Shown here piece by piece: positions 35,700 to 46,832 of a DNA stretch of 64,000 nt. The notes under the pieces were generated by a model. It saw only the letters and a list, made by a program, of their open reading frames with translations. It searched no databases and was not told the DNA's origin. This DNA is from Armillaria gallica. Taxonomy: Eukaryota > Basidiomycota > Agaricomycetes > Agaricales > Physalacriaceae. Position numbers and translations under genes: made by a program. The stretch spans positions 62,001-126,000 of the forward strand of contig JBANDB010000020.1 of assembly GCA_037576215.1 (NCBI GenBank). The letters run 5' to 3'. The number at the start of each line of letters is the position of its first letter. Position 1 is the first letter of the stretch.

Positions 35700-36566
35700 A
35701 GTCAAGGACGATTATCCTGGAACGTAATGGACGAGAAGCGATTTTAATGGTGTGGACTTGCGAGGGAAACCTGAAGTGAGTTTCACGGACTAAGAAGGCG
35801 CGTTTTTATCCAATACTCGTCAGAACCTGATCAGGGTTTCACTGAGAGAAAGAAAGGACGGATCCTTACTAAGGGACGAAATAATCGGGATGTTAGAATA
35901 GTTACCCCTCCAGCTACGTATCTGTTACAGATATAAATATGGATTGGAGTCAGTGGGAGAATAGCCCTCAGCTCAAAAGAGTAGCGGGTTTAAAGATAAT
36001 CGAGGATCCATGAGAAGGATAAGGCGGAAGAGGAAAAGAAGCAGCAGGAGACCATCGACTGGGTAAACCAGGAGTTGCTGTTTGCCCTGTACGTGTTGAT
36101 CATCAAACTTACGATGGCAGTGCCAGGTAGACCGTTCGCGGTTAATAACGCTTCCTTGAACGCTAAGGTAGTATCAGAAAAGTTCACTGTACGGTGAAAA
36201 ATAAGAAGCAAACTTGAACAGCAAAACGAACTCAATGGTCAAGCCCAAGCTAGTAACTCGCTGTGACAGGGAGAAGGCGACATACAGCATCAGATAGCCC
36301 TTGGTATATCAGAATCAGGATGGAATCTGAATCTCACAGCCTTTCAAAATGTCAGCATCGCTCTTATCAGCAGTGCTGTACGGATTACAAAGGATCGAGC
36401 TTCATCGTGCATCAGCATCGATATCAGCTTCCCAACTCCCAACATGAAAATCACTAATGGGTCCGAGGTCGGTTGGAAGTTCATTTTTTGACGTACTCGC
36501 CTGGATTCTGGGTACAGTGGACAAACGACAATTATTCGCCATCAAAGTACATATCTATACACTGTG

Positions 36567-36725
36567 GAAGCTCGCGGAAAGTTAAGGTACGGCGGTGAAT
36601 GTGACGAAGAACAGCTGATCTCACGGATATACTGAGGATTATCATGCGACCCTTCATTGGAGTGTATATTTGAACACATCAGATATCCAAAGGTCGGGTC
36701 CTAATGATATCGTGGCCACTCAGCA
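36567..36725 (+). repeat. Head fragment of the 8.4-kb unit
   Basis: GGAAGCTCGCGGAAAGTTAAGG and the following 150 bp resemble the heads at 1751 and 10197, including CTCACGGATATACTGAGG and a TATATTTGAACACATCAGA stretch. It is more diverged than A and B are from each other. Confidence 0.6.
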
Positions 36726-36754
36726 GGGGTTTTCCTCTCTGCGTAAGCCATCAA

Positions 36755-36905
36755 TATCCCCTCATCTTTGGCCGAGCTTTCTCCCAGAACCATACTCCTT
36801 CCGTTGCAGGCTTTGATTCGTCCATTCGTTCGTTTGCGTCGGCGTTGCCGTCTTGAAGATTGAATGGTGTGTCGTGCTGGTTGCCGTACTGGGTGCTAGC
36901 TTGTG
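36755..36905 (-). pseudogene. 3'-end fragment of the seven-helix gene family
   Basis: GCCGAGCTT..CATACTCCTTCCGT and the following 120 bp match the 3' end of the seven-helix gene (about 34348-34490). Only the tail is present. A short unrelated frame follows at 36896-37264. Confidence 0.5.
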
Positions 36906-37264
36906 TATCCCCGTCCGTCGTACAGACTTGTTCTATGGTTAAGAAGGTTGGATTTTCTCATCAGGATCCTTCTGTAGCCAATGGCTAGAGCTGCTAGACC
37001 GCCCAAACTCCAAGCCTCACTATCCCAGGCAAGTTTACCCAAGGGGACGGTCGCCTCTAGCAGGTGAGTATCTTCATATATGCACCGAATGTCAGGGAAT
37101 ATTGATCCTGCAGTATCTAATTGATCCACCAAAACCTGTGCTCCGGTATCACGCACCCTTGAACGTGTAAAGATAGGTATGTCCTTTACGTCTCTGGCAT
37201 TTGCAGTTGTCTCCGACAATGTTCTTAGTATCTTCGACGCATCGCCAACATAGAATTCCGGCAC
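36896..37264 (-). CDS. Unidentified short reading frame
   Basis: A 122-codon open frame (MPEFYVGDASKILRTL) with a hydrophobic segment WSLGGLAALAIGYRRIL near the end. No recognised family and no copy in the window. It may be a decayed gene fragment. Confidence 0.2.
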   Translation of the reverse strand: MPEFYVGDASKILRTLSETTANARDVKDIPIFTRSRVRDTGAQVLVDQLDTAGSIFPDIRCIYEDTHLLEATVPLGKLAWDSEAWSLGGLAALAIGYRRILMRKSNLLNHRTSLYDGRGYTS

Positions 37265-37913
37265 TCGAACGGTTGTACATTAATTCGGCGGCAATGCATC
37301 ATGGCCAAGGCTGTATTGTTGGCGCCTCGCTACTATGTATGTATCTTAGTCTGTACGCGATCACAATATCTCTGACGGTCTGGTGTATATTTTCCAGATA
37401 TCGACCTTCCCTGTATCTCGAGCTGACATTGATCTGCGTTCCCCCGATCGATCTTGGCCGGAGATATGCCCGCACACATGTAGACCTGGGAGTCCACCAG
37501 CACCGAAATAACGAGTAGATGAAGTCCTTTGACTTCTTAGTAAACCTAACTTCGTGGGATTTGGCGTCATAGCTTGCTCTTTCCCCTGCTATCGGCGCTC
37601 CCAGTGTCTTGTTGATGGCAGGGAAAAGTAGAAATTTCGCCGAGCAACTGAAGACTGACAAAGATTCGCCGTCCAAGTGCATATACGTACACGACGGCCA
37701 ACCATGGAAGCTCGTGGATAAGGTGCGGCGCTTAATGTGATAGACGGCCTCTAGAATGGAGGTCCAACCATTCATCAGATCGGCGGACGTGGCGTATATT
37801 TGAACCCATCATACATTCAGAAGTTGGTTCTCAATGAAACGGGGTCATACTTGTATGGACCGCACAGAATGTACATATATACATAACATCTTATTTCAAT
37901 ACATGAACTAATG

Positions 37914-38113
37914 GATTAGCCCAACACAAGGCGCAAAAGTACCGTAAATGTTCGCTACTATACTCCACACCATACACAGAGCTACCAGTAGAAACCAGAT
38001 TAATGAGCGGAGGAACCGGGACAAGAGGGAGGGAGCCTGAGGACCTGTATCTCTACCGCGTCCTAGTAGATAGTGTACTTGTAGTGGTTCATTAAATGCT
38101 GGATCCAAAAAAA
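37914..38113 (+). mobile_element. SINE-like retroposed insertion, 13-bp TSD
   Basis: About 200 bp ending in a run of eight A, flanked by ACATGAACTAATG at 37901-37913 and 38114-38126 (the last A of the tail is shared). A variable-length TSD and an A-tail point to LINE-dependent retroposition. An A-box-like TTAGCCCAACACAAGG lies at the start; I see no convincing B box. No second copy in the window. Confidence 0.6.
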
Positions 38114-38268
38114 ACATGAACTAATGACGTCGCAATCATTCTGGCGTATCATTCTCCTTCAATAACGACTATAATGAAGGCATCGTTCGCTACCATTTGC
38201 TGCGCTCTCACCGCGGATGCTGTTCAATCCGACAGTAGGAAGCATGGGATGATCGGGATATCACGCCG

Positions 38269-38517
38269 TTGTGGCGTATAGGCATTGTCGACTTCTCCAC
38301 TATTTATAGCGCAGCGCTTGCACATCACCGATCAACGTTCTTAGTAGGATCTGTCTCAGATCTCTTCCCACAATTCATTACGCGGATGCGTGCTGGATGT
38401 GCCATAAGCGATCTGTGTCCGCAGTGTATGAAGGATGGCGGTTTGAAGACCCAGGTTCTGCATTGCAAAGATACGTGGCAGAGGCGTAGGGTGGATCATG
38501 CAGGGCCACAGCCTTAG
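38269..38517 (+). pseudogene. MYND-like fragment of the third unit copy
   Basis: DFSTIYSAAL matches DFSTTYSAAL before the finger in copy B, and CAISDLCPQCMKDGG then TWQRRRVDHAGPQP match the finger. The first CxxC is reduced and DW..HK reads TWQRRRVDH, so zinc binding is improbable. Confidence 0.5.
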
Positions 38518-39039
38518 GGCATCGAGAACAACTATCCAGACATAGCCGATCTTTAGTCACCTCCGAGGGATGTGAGATGACCTTCACTGTTTGAAGTATC
38601 GTTTCCATATACGTGGACATGGCTAAATTTACGATTACTCTCTTAAACTCTAGGATATTCCTACATATCATTCTCTGTCCCGGTTCTATGATACAGTTGT
38701 ACGGCATCATAAGGTGAAGCTTTCGCCTGACTATCACCACAAGAGCTACCAGCTGATATGGAATAAGCAGGCGGGTGTGACGCGCTAAGGATGGAGGTAG
38801 GTTTTATTACTCGTCGGTACTCTTGGACAGAAACCTAACGATGTTCGTACTGCAGAAAGCTATCAACAGAATATCAATACCCAACCCTTGTATGTTCTGC
38901 CACTTTGGTCAAACCCCATCACGAGGTTAGATTGACGCTCACATCTTACGAGTTTGATTCGGATCTTCATTTGAAATGACAGGCGTCTCTTTCAAAAGAC
39001 TTGCGCCGCACTCTTGCCGGTATGCTTACCTTTTACCTC

Positions 39040-39340
39040 GCCATATCGTTCGACTCAAGATTCACAAAGACGTAGTACCATGTAGCACCACAAAGAGGAA
39101 CGTGCTGATTTACTCATACCTTCCGGGTCCAACGATAATTTAACATTTCCTCCTTCCACACAGCTTGAGAGTGGAGTGGGTGTCATCATGTTCGCATCTT
39201 ACGGCTTTCATTTTAGCCTTCTGTTCCAGAAAACTGCATAAGCAGTGGGAGCAGCGGTACTTGTACATCTGTATCACCACCAGTTTGTTCTTCTATGAAC
39301 GAATGTTCTTTCTCCTTTTGTTGTCATGGCGAATAAGCGC
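39040..39340 (+). pseudogene. 5' fragment of membrane-protein gene plus promoter of copy C
   Basis: CGTAGTACCATGTAGCACCAC at about 39071 aligns with the start of copy C (GTAGTACCATGGAGCACCAC at 41242), but ATG is followed at once by TAG. About 100 bp of the first exon remain. From about 39170 the sequence matches the upstream region of copies A and B (CATCTTACGGCTTTCATTTTAGCC), so it is a fragment placed in front of copy C. Confidence 0.6.
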
Positions 39341-39540
39341 CAAGGGGGTACCAATATGAAAAAAAAAGACATGGGGTCGATTAAAAAATTTCATGCACCG
39401 GTGCTGGACCTACCTACCTCCACGTGACCAGTATGACATCATCTCACCTATTTTAGGCATCTTCTGTCGCAATTTTCCATATATCTCGCCAGAAATGGCT
39501 GTATTATGTATGCTATAAAGTATTTTGAGTACAATTTGTA

Positions 39541-40838
39541 CAGTGATCACCCGGTCCTTTGTACAGGCAAATTTCCGGTGGTTATTTAAGCTTCCCTCAA
39601 TAAGTTTTCATCCTATAAAGTATACCATAGTGTTTAGCCTATGCTCAAGAGTATGGATTCTAATTTTCAGGTTATTCGATAATGATTTGATGGTGTGGTG
39701 AATTTTTTCGAAGAAGGCCCATATTTTCCGGTTACCGGGACCTTTGTACACCGGTTTCCGTGCGCCAAATTTGAGTAGTGTTGCCACGGCTCGACTCGAC
39801 TCGACTCGGCTTGACTTCGGATGACTCGGCTCCGGAACGACTCCGAAGTCAAATGAAAGATTGACTTCAGCTCGACTCGGCTGCAAGTCACGGAGCTGTG
39901 ACGAGTCATTGATTGTCTACCCAAATAGGAAAGTGCAAAAAGTAAACTTCAATAACTGATGATTCATAGGCAAAATTCATTGCAAATGCCCGAATAAATG
40001 TAGATGTATCTAATTTTCATGTTTTCCGAGAGTTGTTGTGGTATACAGGTATAACTTGTTGGCATGAGAAAATAGAGCGGCAAAAATGCAGCCATTTAGA
40101 TATTATTTTCTCACGTTACTTAATTTAGATGCCCACCTGCCACCGGTCAGTAATTCATCAGGGTACCAAGTGGTCATCGCTCTAAGACAGACTAATGGTA
40201 TCAGTTTAATATCCTGTGTACATAAATAATGGTCTAGGCACAATAGGTCAAGGTAGAGACACCTCTTCCAAAATTGGATAGAGTCATCGACTCAGCCGAC
40301 TTCAAGCTGTCAAAGTCGAGTCAAAGCCGAGTCAAGCCGTTTTGCACCCGAGTCAATTTTGCGACTCAGCTCAGTCAAATTCTGACTCCGCTCGACGACT
40401 CAGCGACTCTGAGCCGAGCCATGGCAACACTAAATTTGGGCCACTGTTTCCTGATTTGGACACATTTCTCATGGTTCGTACGAGGGTTTCTGGCTTGTTT
40501 TGCCTATAGTACCACAACGACTGATCTCTGGCCTATGATCCCGCAGGAGAAATCCATCATTATAGCTATATAACCAATTTAAAGCACTCCTATATGCACC
40601 CCAGTGCCTGTACATTGCTCTAAACCTGTATTTATATTTTGCCAAAATTCATATCCTTCACCTTTGATTTTTTCCTGACAGATACAAGGCTGTTTGACTT
40701 GATTTTTGTTAATAGTATAATGGCTTATACTATACTTGAGAAAATAAAAATAAAACTGGAACCATTGCGGCACAAAAAGAGAAGTTATATTGTGGTGTAC
40801 AAAGGAATGGTGGTGTACAAAGGACCGGGTGATCACTG
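39541..40838. mobile_element. Tc1/mariner (pogo-like) non-autonomous element, TA TSD
   Basis: Ends CAGTGATCACCCGGTCCTTT and its inverse AAAGGACCGGGTGATCACTG, with TA on both sides (39539-39540, 40839-40840). The terminal sequence is typical of fungal pogo/Fot-type elements. No transposase frame. Confidence 0.75.
39776..40432. mobile_element. hAT-like non-autonomous element inside the pogo-like one
   Basis: Ends TAGTGTTGCCACGGCTCG and CGAGCCATGGCAACACTA, with TSD AATTTGAG (39768-39775) and AATTTGGG (40433-40440), one mismatch. Both subterminal regions are packed with GACTCG/CGAGTC words in opposite orientation, probable binding sites for a transposase supplied from elsewhere. Confidence 0.75.
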
Positions 40839-41247
40839 TATGCCATTATGTCCAGATCGCAAAATCGCCTCAATGGGAGGTCTGACATCATCACGTCAGC
40901 AAGCACAGTCATTTTGGCAATGCTTGCCAACCTCATTGATTGTCTGTCTACATGGCTAGATGTGATGTCCCAAGGTAAGTTCTATACTGATAAGTATATT
41001 TTGTATCATAAATCATGAATACATTGTGCTCAAAGTCCATTTTTAGGCCCCCAAAAAGGTGGTCAACTTTTTTTTTTCAGGCCTGACAGCCCAACCTACC
41101 TACCTACCTGGTGTGCCAGGCCAACATTCCAGCACCCCCTTGATAAGCGCTCCCCTTCACATAAAATTTCATCACCATACCTATGCCAGTATGCAAACTT
41201 CTACTTCACCATATCATTTGACACAAGGTTCACAACGACGTAGTACC

Positions 41248-42182
41248 ATGGAGCACCACAAAGAGGAACACGATGACTTACTCCCACCTTCCGGATCCAA
41301 CGATGATCCATCATTTCCCACTTCCGCAACGTTGTCGGAAGCATGTCCTACTGCAGGACATTCATCCTCGTCTGCCACCCTGGCTCAGCTGCTGCTTAAT
41401 GCAACTTAGTGGATATGACTAGGAGGCACACCAGGAGTCATAGCCGGTCTGCTGTTCGGTGCTGCACCATGTTTACCTATTCATCCTCCGAGGACATACT
41501 GTGTCAGGCCAATTCTGGATAAAGAACTCCTCCAATGCGCTGAGTACGTTGGTCCAGTGGCTTTGCATGGGTTCAGTTTCCATATCACTTACACAACTCG
41601 TGAGTATCTTGTATTCAGACCCAAAAGCCTTCAATTCACAGACTCAGTAGATCTGGTGGCTGCTACGTCACCGACCATTCACTATCCTTCAAATCAACCA
41701 TTTATTTGGCTTACCAGATCCTCTTTGAATTCTGTGCCTCGCCTCATCCAGAAGGGTCAGCAATGCTATTCCTGTTATCATCATTGCAACACTTTTGCAG
41801 GCATTTGTGCTCGTTTCCATACTTGCTCCCAACTCTCTCGAAGTTGGCTCAGTGTTGCCCAAATACACCACTATCTCCATACCCACAGCTCTCTTCAATA
41901 AATGCATCAATGATTTTGATTCTGATTGCAGTGTGCCATATCTTTCTGCAGATGGAGAAAAGGTTCTGGGCCATGCATTGCAGTCTGAGACACTTATGGG
42001 CTGGAATGCACCTGCAGGGTGTGGGACCGCGTGCAATTACACGATCCAAATCATCCAATACAGTGCGTCTGCTCTGCGATGTACAGAACTTGCTATTGAT
42101 GAAGTCAACACAATGCTACCTGCCAGTCAGCTGACCATGATGGGCCCAACAAGGCCAATGACTGTGTATAATGCTTCAACCC
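41248..42182 (+). pseudogene. Membrane-protein gene copy C, 5' part
   Basis: The ATG at 41248 and the disordered start resemble copy B. An in-frame TAG at 41407-41409 is followed by a deletion of about 17 bp across the first helix, so the frame is lost before the intron. The intron (GTGAGTATCTTG..CAGTAG, about 41600-41650) and exon 2 remain recognisable to TVYNAST at 42162-42181, where the 15.5-kb element is inserted. The 3' part resumes at 57686. Confidence 0.85.
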
Positions 42183-42562
42183 CACCTGATAATCCCATAA
42201 ATGGATACGTACTAGACCTGGACCACCGGCAATTGGTCTGACTCTTGTTAGACCTGCACGTAGTGATTCTCTTACACTTTTAGATACTTTCTGTAAATAT
42301 GTTCTGACTTAGAATAAATCTGCTATTGCTCACCGGTTATCTTAGCCCTTGGCAATGTCCACTGGATACTTGGGAGCGGGACATTCAATCTAGAACCCTC
42401 GTGCCCATCACTTTCCAACTGCATGCCCATCAACTGGCCGATCAACATCCCGGCGGCTTTCTCATCACTGTCCCACCCTCGTGCCCACTGTCCATCCCTT
42501 CCAGATGTTCCTCCCTCAGAAAAATCGATAAAAATCGCAAAAAATCAGGAAAATTCATATTG
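42183..42562 (+). repeat. Left terminal inverted repeat of the KDZ element
   Basis: Matches the inverse of 57307-57685 with about 5% differences, from CACCTGATAATCC through CCGGTTATCTTAGCCC to ATCAGGAAAATT. Confidence 0.9.
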
Positions 42563-42731
42563 CACAGGATATTTAATTATAAGACTCCTCATGGCCTGTG
42601 TAATCCATCCTATCCTCTGAAATCTTCAAAACATTAAGTGCCATGCTCAGAACCTCCTCTTCCTCTTCATTGTCATCATCGCTACCTTCGTCTTCATCAG
42701 CAGCCATTACCCCATCATCAGGTGTGTTGCT

Positions 42732-45700
42732 TCAAGAGGCAATGGGAATATCAAGCCCTAAGCGACTGCCTTTGCATTTCCCTGCTTCAATGCTCCCGCA
42801 AAACCCACTGATCTTTTTCAACCTCTCGAAGCAACAGTGATGAACATTGTGGATGTGTGTGCAAGTGATACAAAGCTGCCGAACTTGAAATGCAACTAGA
42901 GGGTCATTGTTTAATAGCTCCTGCTCCATGTATGAGAGATACGCCTCCTTATCTCTCATGTAGGTGACAAGGCATGCTATCTCAACATTGAGTTGCACGA
43001 TCTCCTCTTGTGCATGGCACATCCTGAAGTATGTGTCCAGTGCATGACATCTGGTTGGGGTCGCCCATGGCTTTGTACATATGTCTTGACGTGCATCCTG
43101 GAGGATGTCGAACTCCACTAGAAAGGCATACTCGACAATCTGGTCCCACTTCAATGTTGGTCGGGGTGGAGATGCCTTGGGGGCAGCAGTGTTGTACCGG
43201 TCAATTGCTGTTCGAATGGCCTGCGACCTGCTTTGTAGTGCCTTTGTGATGTGCTTTCTTTGCTTGTAGCCTTCCAGCCTCATTAGATCTTTGAATATGG
43301 CACTAAAAGGCCTCTCACCTGTTTGAGACATGTTCATCTTTGTTAGTTCAAATATACGTGCCACCACCAGTCCCTCTAGCTGATCTAAAGCCCTCTGATA
43401 GTTGCGATTGTGGAGCTTAACCGACATGTTCTCCCATTCAGGATCCCCTGGCTTCCATCATTGGTGAGGATGGATCCCCATCTCTAGTTCAAGACTGAGA
43501 ACCTTATCAAGTTTGACTTGATAGCGTTCTTGAGACTGGCGACGTGCGGTTTCAATCCGGTGACTATTGACATTCTTCCCATCAGCTTGAGGGCCATCAT
43601 TGACAAATACAGCTGTTGCTTTGTTGAGTTTCATCCTGTAAAAGGATTAGTGGCTGGGAAATTAGACAGATATGTACGTACTTCAGATCTGTTAAGGCCA
43701 CTAGTTTGCGAAAGTATTCCAGTTGAACTGTCTCCTCGGGAGGTTCACGTGTAAGTCCTTTGAGATAGCTCTTTTCTTCCTCTAGCCACTGGTCAAAGAC
43801 ACCAACATCACTTATCTTGAGGTTTACCATGGTGTCATGCAGGCTGGAAACATCACGAAGAATCCCCAAGGCCTGCTTGTAGTTGTTGCTCAGAAATGTG
43901 CCTATGGGTAAAGGGTTTGAGATAGCACAGTGCTAGAAGGGAGCCACTCACTTAAGCTCTCAAATGTTTCATGAGAGTCGAGGTGCTCAAAATAGCAGGC
44001 AATCACCTGTTGTCGATGAAAGATGCTGGAATACCAAAGCCGTGCAGCTAGGGCATTTAACTTGGCGAAGAGTCGCTCACAACCCTCCAAATCTTCCAAC
44101 CCCATGCCATGGAGGTACGTTCCCAGGAGCATGACTTGACAGAGTCGGTTATGTGCATGTCCGTGGAATAGACCAATCAGCGATTTGAAGTTCATCACCT
44201 TGGCTCGCTCTCCTAGCGGACTGCGGTTGAGCGTGCCTTGGAACTGGCAGCCGATATCATAGCCAACACCTAAATCTTCTCCCAGCACATCCAGTAAATA
44301 TTCCACAATGGACAAGGGATACTTTGACCTTCAAAGAGATTAGACACTTTTTATCAGGGAATGGATGGCTTACAGCTCCCCGCTTTGTACCATATCAGCA
44401 GCCTTGAGAATACAACCATGTCGACAAACGGCAATGAAAATCCCTGTCTCCTCAAATATCCCCCATGATTTTGCGGTCATATCCTCGGACATGTTCTGCC
44501 AGCGAGACTCGCAGGGATTTTCCAGGGCAGGCACGTCATCTTTCTATAACCTGGTGAGAAAACGAAGCTTGAAATAAATGAAAACGCACCACGAGCTCTC
44601 CAATTGCATCTCGCGACCATTGATTGACCTGCTCCCTGCTCAAGAAATAGTCCCCAGCACCGCATCTACTGTCCGTGTGTTCAATTGATTTGCCTTCATT
44701 CAGCTTCTCCGCCCTGTGGGTTACAACACAGCGCCTTACATGCTTTTGTGAATTATTTCCATCAATAGTTATTAATTTCTTGAAGCGAAGCCCCGGCTCG
44801 CCCTCAAGCTCATACATGCAGCAAGAGCATGAGTTTTGGATCCTGAAATTAGGCCCATCATGTTTGAGAGACTTCTTTACCCTCATGTTGACTTCACTCA
44901 AGATTGAGAGGTACAAGTCGAGGCATATGGACAGCCGTTGCTTCAGATATGGTCGGAAGGGGACATGGTGAAGATCACAGAGTGTTTTGGCGAAGGCTTG
45001 GAGAGAGAATTGGGGGCTGCGAAGGCTAGAGAGACGGAAGATCTCAAGGGCCCGAAAAGTGAAGGCTGCCTTGGGTTGAAGGGCTGCACATGGCACGAGG
45101 CCATTTCGAACAAGGGCTGCAGCAGTGCCACGATCGTTTGAATAAATTGGAATCTCTGAGTAGTACATCCCTGGGGGGCATTAAAAACAACCAAGCCGAA
45201 GTCTATGGCCACTTACTGTAGACATCTATTACCCAAAGCCCATACTTTTCTCTGAGAATACCCTCTGGCTCCTCTACATCGACATTATCAAGCCCATCCT
45301 TGCCCCTAGTGCTGCTCCACTGCATATATGCATTCCTGAGATCAACAATCTGCTTGGCAAACAGGTCATTGCGGAGTTCTTCATGGTCCCTTCTTGGACG
45401 GGCATCTTTATAGCGGCTATATGGTTTAAAGTCAAGATTTGGACTGCCATGGAAGAACTACAATTGTACCTTTTCTCTTCACTCAGCCCGCTTAAAATGT
45501 TGTCTAAAAGATGGCTGAATTCACCGCCTGCATGACTGACTTCGATCTGGGTCCGTCCTTGAAGAGCATCGTCAAGCATAGCGTCGTCGTCGTCCACCCA
45601 GTCCTCTTGGCTCACTTCCACCATATCTTGAACTGCATTGTATGCTTCACGCATGCATGGGCCCATTTCTAACAAAATGTGCATCAGATTGCAGCCTTCA

Positions 45701-45889
45701 CAGCACACCTCTCTTACCGTGGCATCTCCTCTCATGCTCATCTTGAGCTTTTTGTTTTGCCCTTCGAATTCCAGCATGGGTGAGTGTTTGTCGAGTTCGG
45801 ACCCCAGTCGTTTGGTTGGTTCGAGTGATTGTCGCTCGATGAGACGAAAAGCTGCATTGGTGACGCCCCATAATAGAATCACTGGTCAC
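42732..45889 (-). pseudogene. KDZ (Kyakuja-Dileera-Zisupton) transposase with one UGA break
   Basis: Read from ATG 45889 downward with about eight exons joined by regular short introns. N-terminal region: IRRAKQKAQDEHERRC, then acidic MVEVSQEDWVDDDDAM. After that RSPQFSLQAFAKTLCDLH and VPFRPYLKQ, and a Cys cluster with SCSCCMYELEGEPGLRF and TIDGNNSQKH (CxC-type). The KDZ core shows IFEETGIF..CRHG, YDIGCQFQGTL, FKSLIGLFHGHAHNRLCQ and LEGCERLFAKLNALA, the expected order of acidic and His residues for a DDE-like fold. The C-terminal helical part has RALDQLEGLVVARIFELTK. In-frame UGA at 43458-43460 (HPHQ-stop-WKP), where relatives have Arg, is the only clear defect. A readthrough or very recent loss of function is possible. 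The KDZ assignment is firm. Confidence 0.9.
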
Positions 45890-46832
45890 GCCCCAAGCAT
45901 GACAAACCTACTGGTTCGTGTGACGACTAAAGAATCACACGGTTCCTTCAATACCCAGGTGCAGGTCTCTGATAATGTTGAATTTTCAGACCCACGGGTC
46001 TGCAGGTCTGGGTCCCAAAATGAGTCCAGGTCAGTACTTTTGTATCCCTGATTCTTTCCGAATGTAGTGAGGAGAAGAGAGGGAATTGTCATGCCTTCCG
46101 CGACTGTTTGCCCACCATAGACCGTGGGCAGGGGCTATTTGTACCTGTTAGAATTCGCGTACTTGTGCTTCTGGTCCAAACATGCTTTCTCTCCATATTT
46201 CCCCGAGACTGTGTCACAGCGGTGTCGCCCGTTCGCAATAATATGTCATTATAGACTGGGCGTTTCGTGCTTGATTTTCTTTTCCTTTTCTTCTTCTTCC
46301 TTCCTTTATACAGTAACACGACACCTCCCTGATACTGCTGCGATGATTGTCGGCGCAATTTGATCTTATAGTGAGAGAAGATGTGTTCCTTATAGGCCAG
46401 GTAAGCTGTAGTTGTAATGTAGCCTGTCACTACTGCAACACTAACTTGGTCTCTAGCAAGCATCAAACTTTCCTTAGAACCGTGAGCTTGGATTCACTGG
46501 CCATGAGTTCTGATCGAAAGTATTTATTGATGTGGTGTGTATGTGAAACTTTGCCTGTTCGGAAGTGCTTACCCGTAGCTGTAGAACGGATTGTTGCTGC
46601 GGTAAGCAGTTTTTGCTCGGTTGTTGTTTCGTATCAGCAACAAAAGAAGGGCCGAACTGAGCCACGATGGCATCCATAAGAGCGGGGTTAGGCGCGAAAT
46701 CAGCCTCCGAATCAGTTCTTTAGGTGCTACCACTACATCGCACTGGACACCCCAGCTCTCAGCGTCACGGAACAATAGTGGAGACAAGGACGGACCTGTA
46801 TCGAAAGCATCGGAACAACATTTCCTAGTAGT
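45890..46832. other. Spacer between KDZ gene and R2 fragment
   Basis: No recognised gene. Expected to hold the divergent promoters, but no motif stands out. Frames at 46089-46466 (minus) are basic and low in complexity. Confidence 0.4.

Larger units (their letters stand above)
37708..38520 (+). repeat. Degenerate head of the 8.4-kb unit, third copy
   Basis: GGAAGCTCGTGGATAAGGTGCGGCG, then AACCCATCATACATTCAGAAG, then (beyond a 200-bp insertion) TGACGTCGCAATC..GTATCATTCTCC and the MYND-like exon. The order is the same as in copies A and B, so this is the 5' part of a third, older copy whose membrane-protein gene continues at 41248. Confidence 0.65.
39341..41142. mobile_element. 1.8-kb non-autonomous element, CAAGGGGGT ends, TSD ATAAGCGC
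   Basis: Begins CAAGGGGGTACC and ends GCACCCCCTTG, with a perfect 8-bp duplication ATAAGCGC at 39333-39340 and 41143-41150. Its last 110 bp resemble the right end of the RT/tyrosine-recombinase element (TTTCAGGCC.., GTGCCAGGCCAACATTCC). No coding capacity. It sits in the promoter region of copy C of the membrane-protein gene and itself contains two further nested elements. Confidence 0.8.

Noticed and set aside
39785..39900. GACTCG-rich block as a CRISPR-like or satellite array
   Set aside because: Units are irregular without spacers, and the block sits symmetrically in both ends of a hAT-like element, so it is subterminal repeat sequence.
42643..42840. Ser-rich plus-strand frame at the end of the KDZ gene
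   Set aside because: It is antisense to the KDZ C-terminus and low in complexity.
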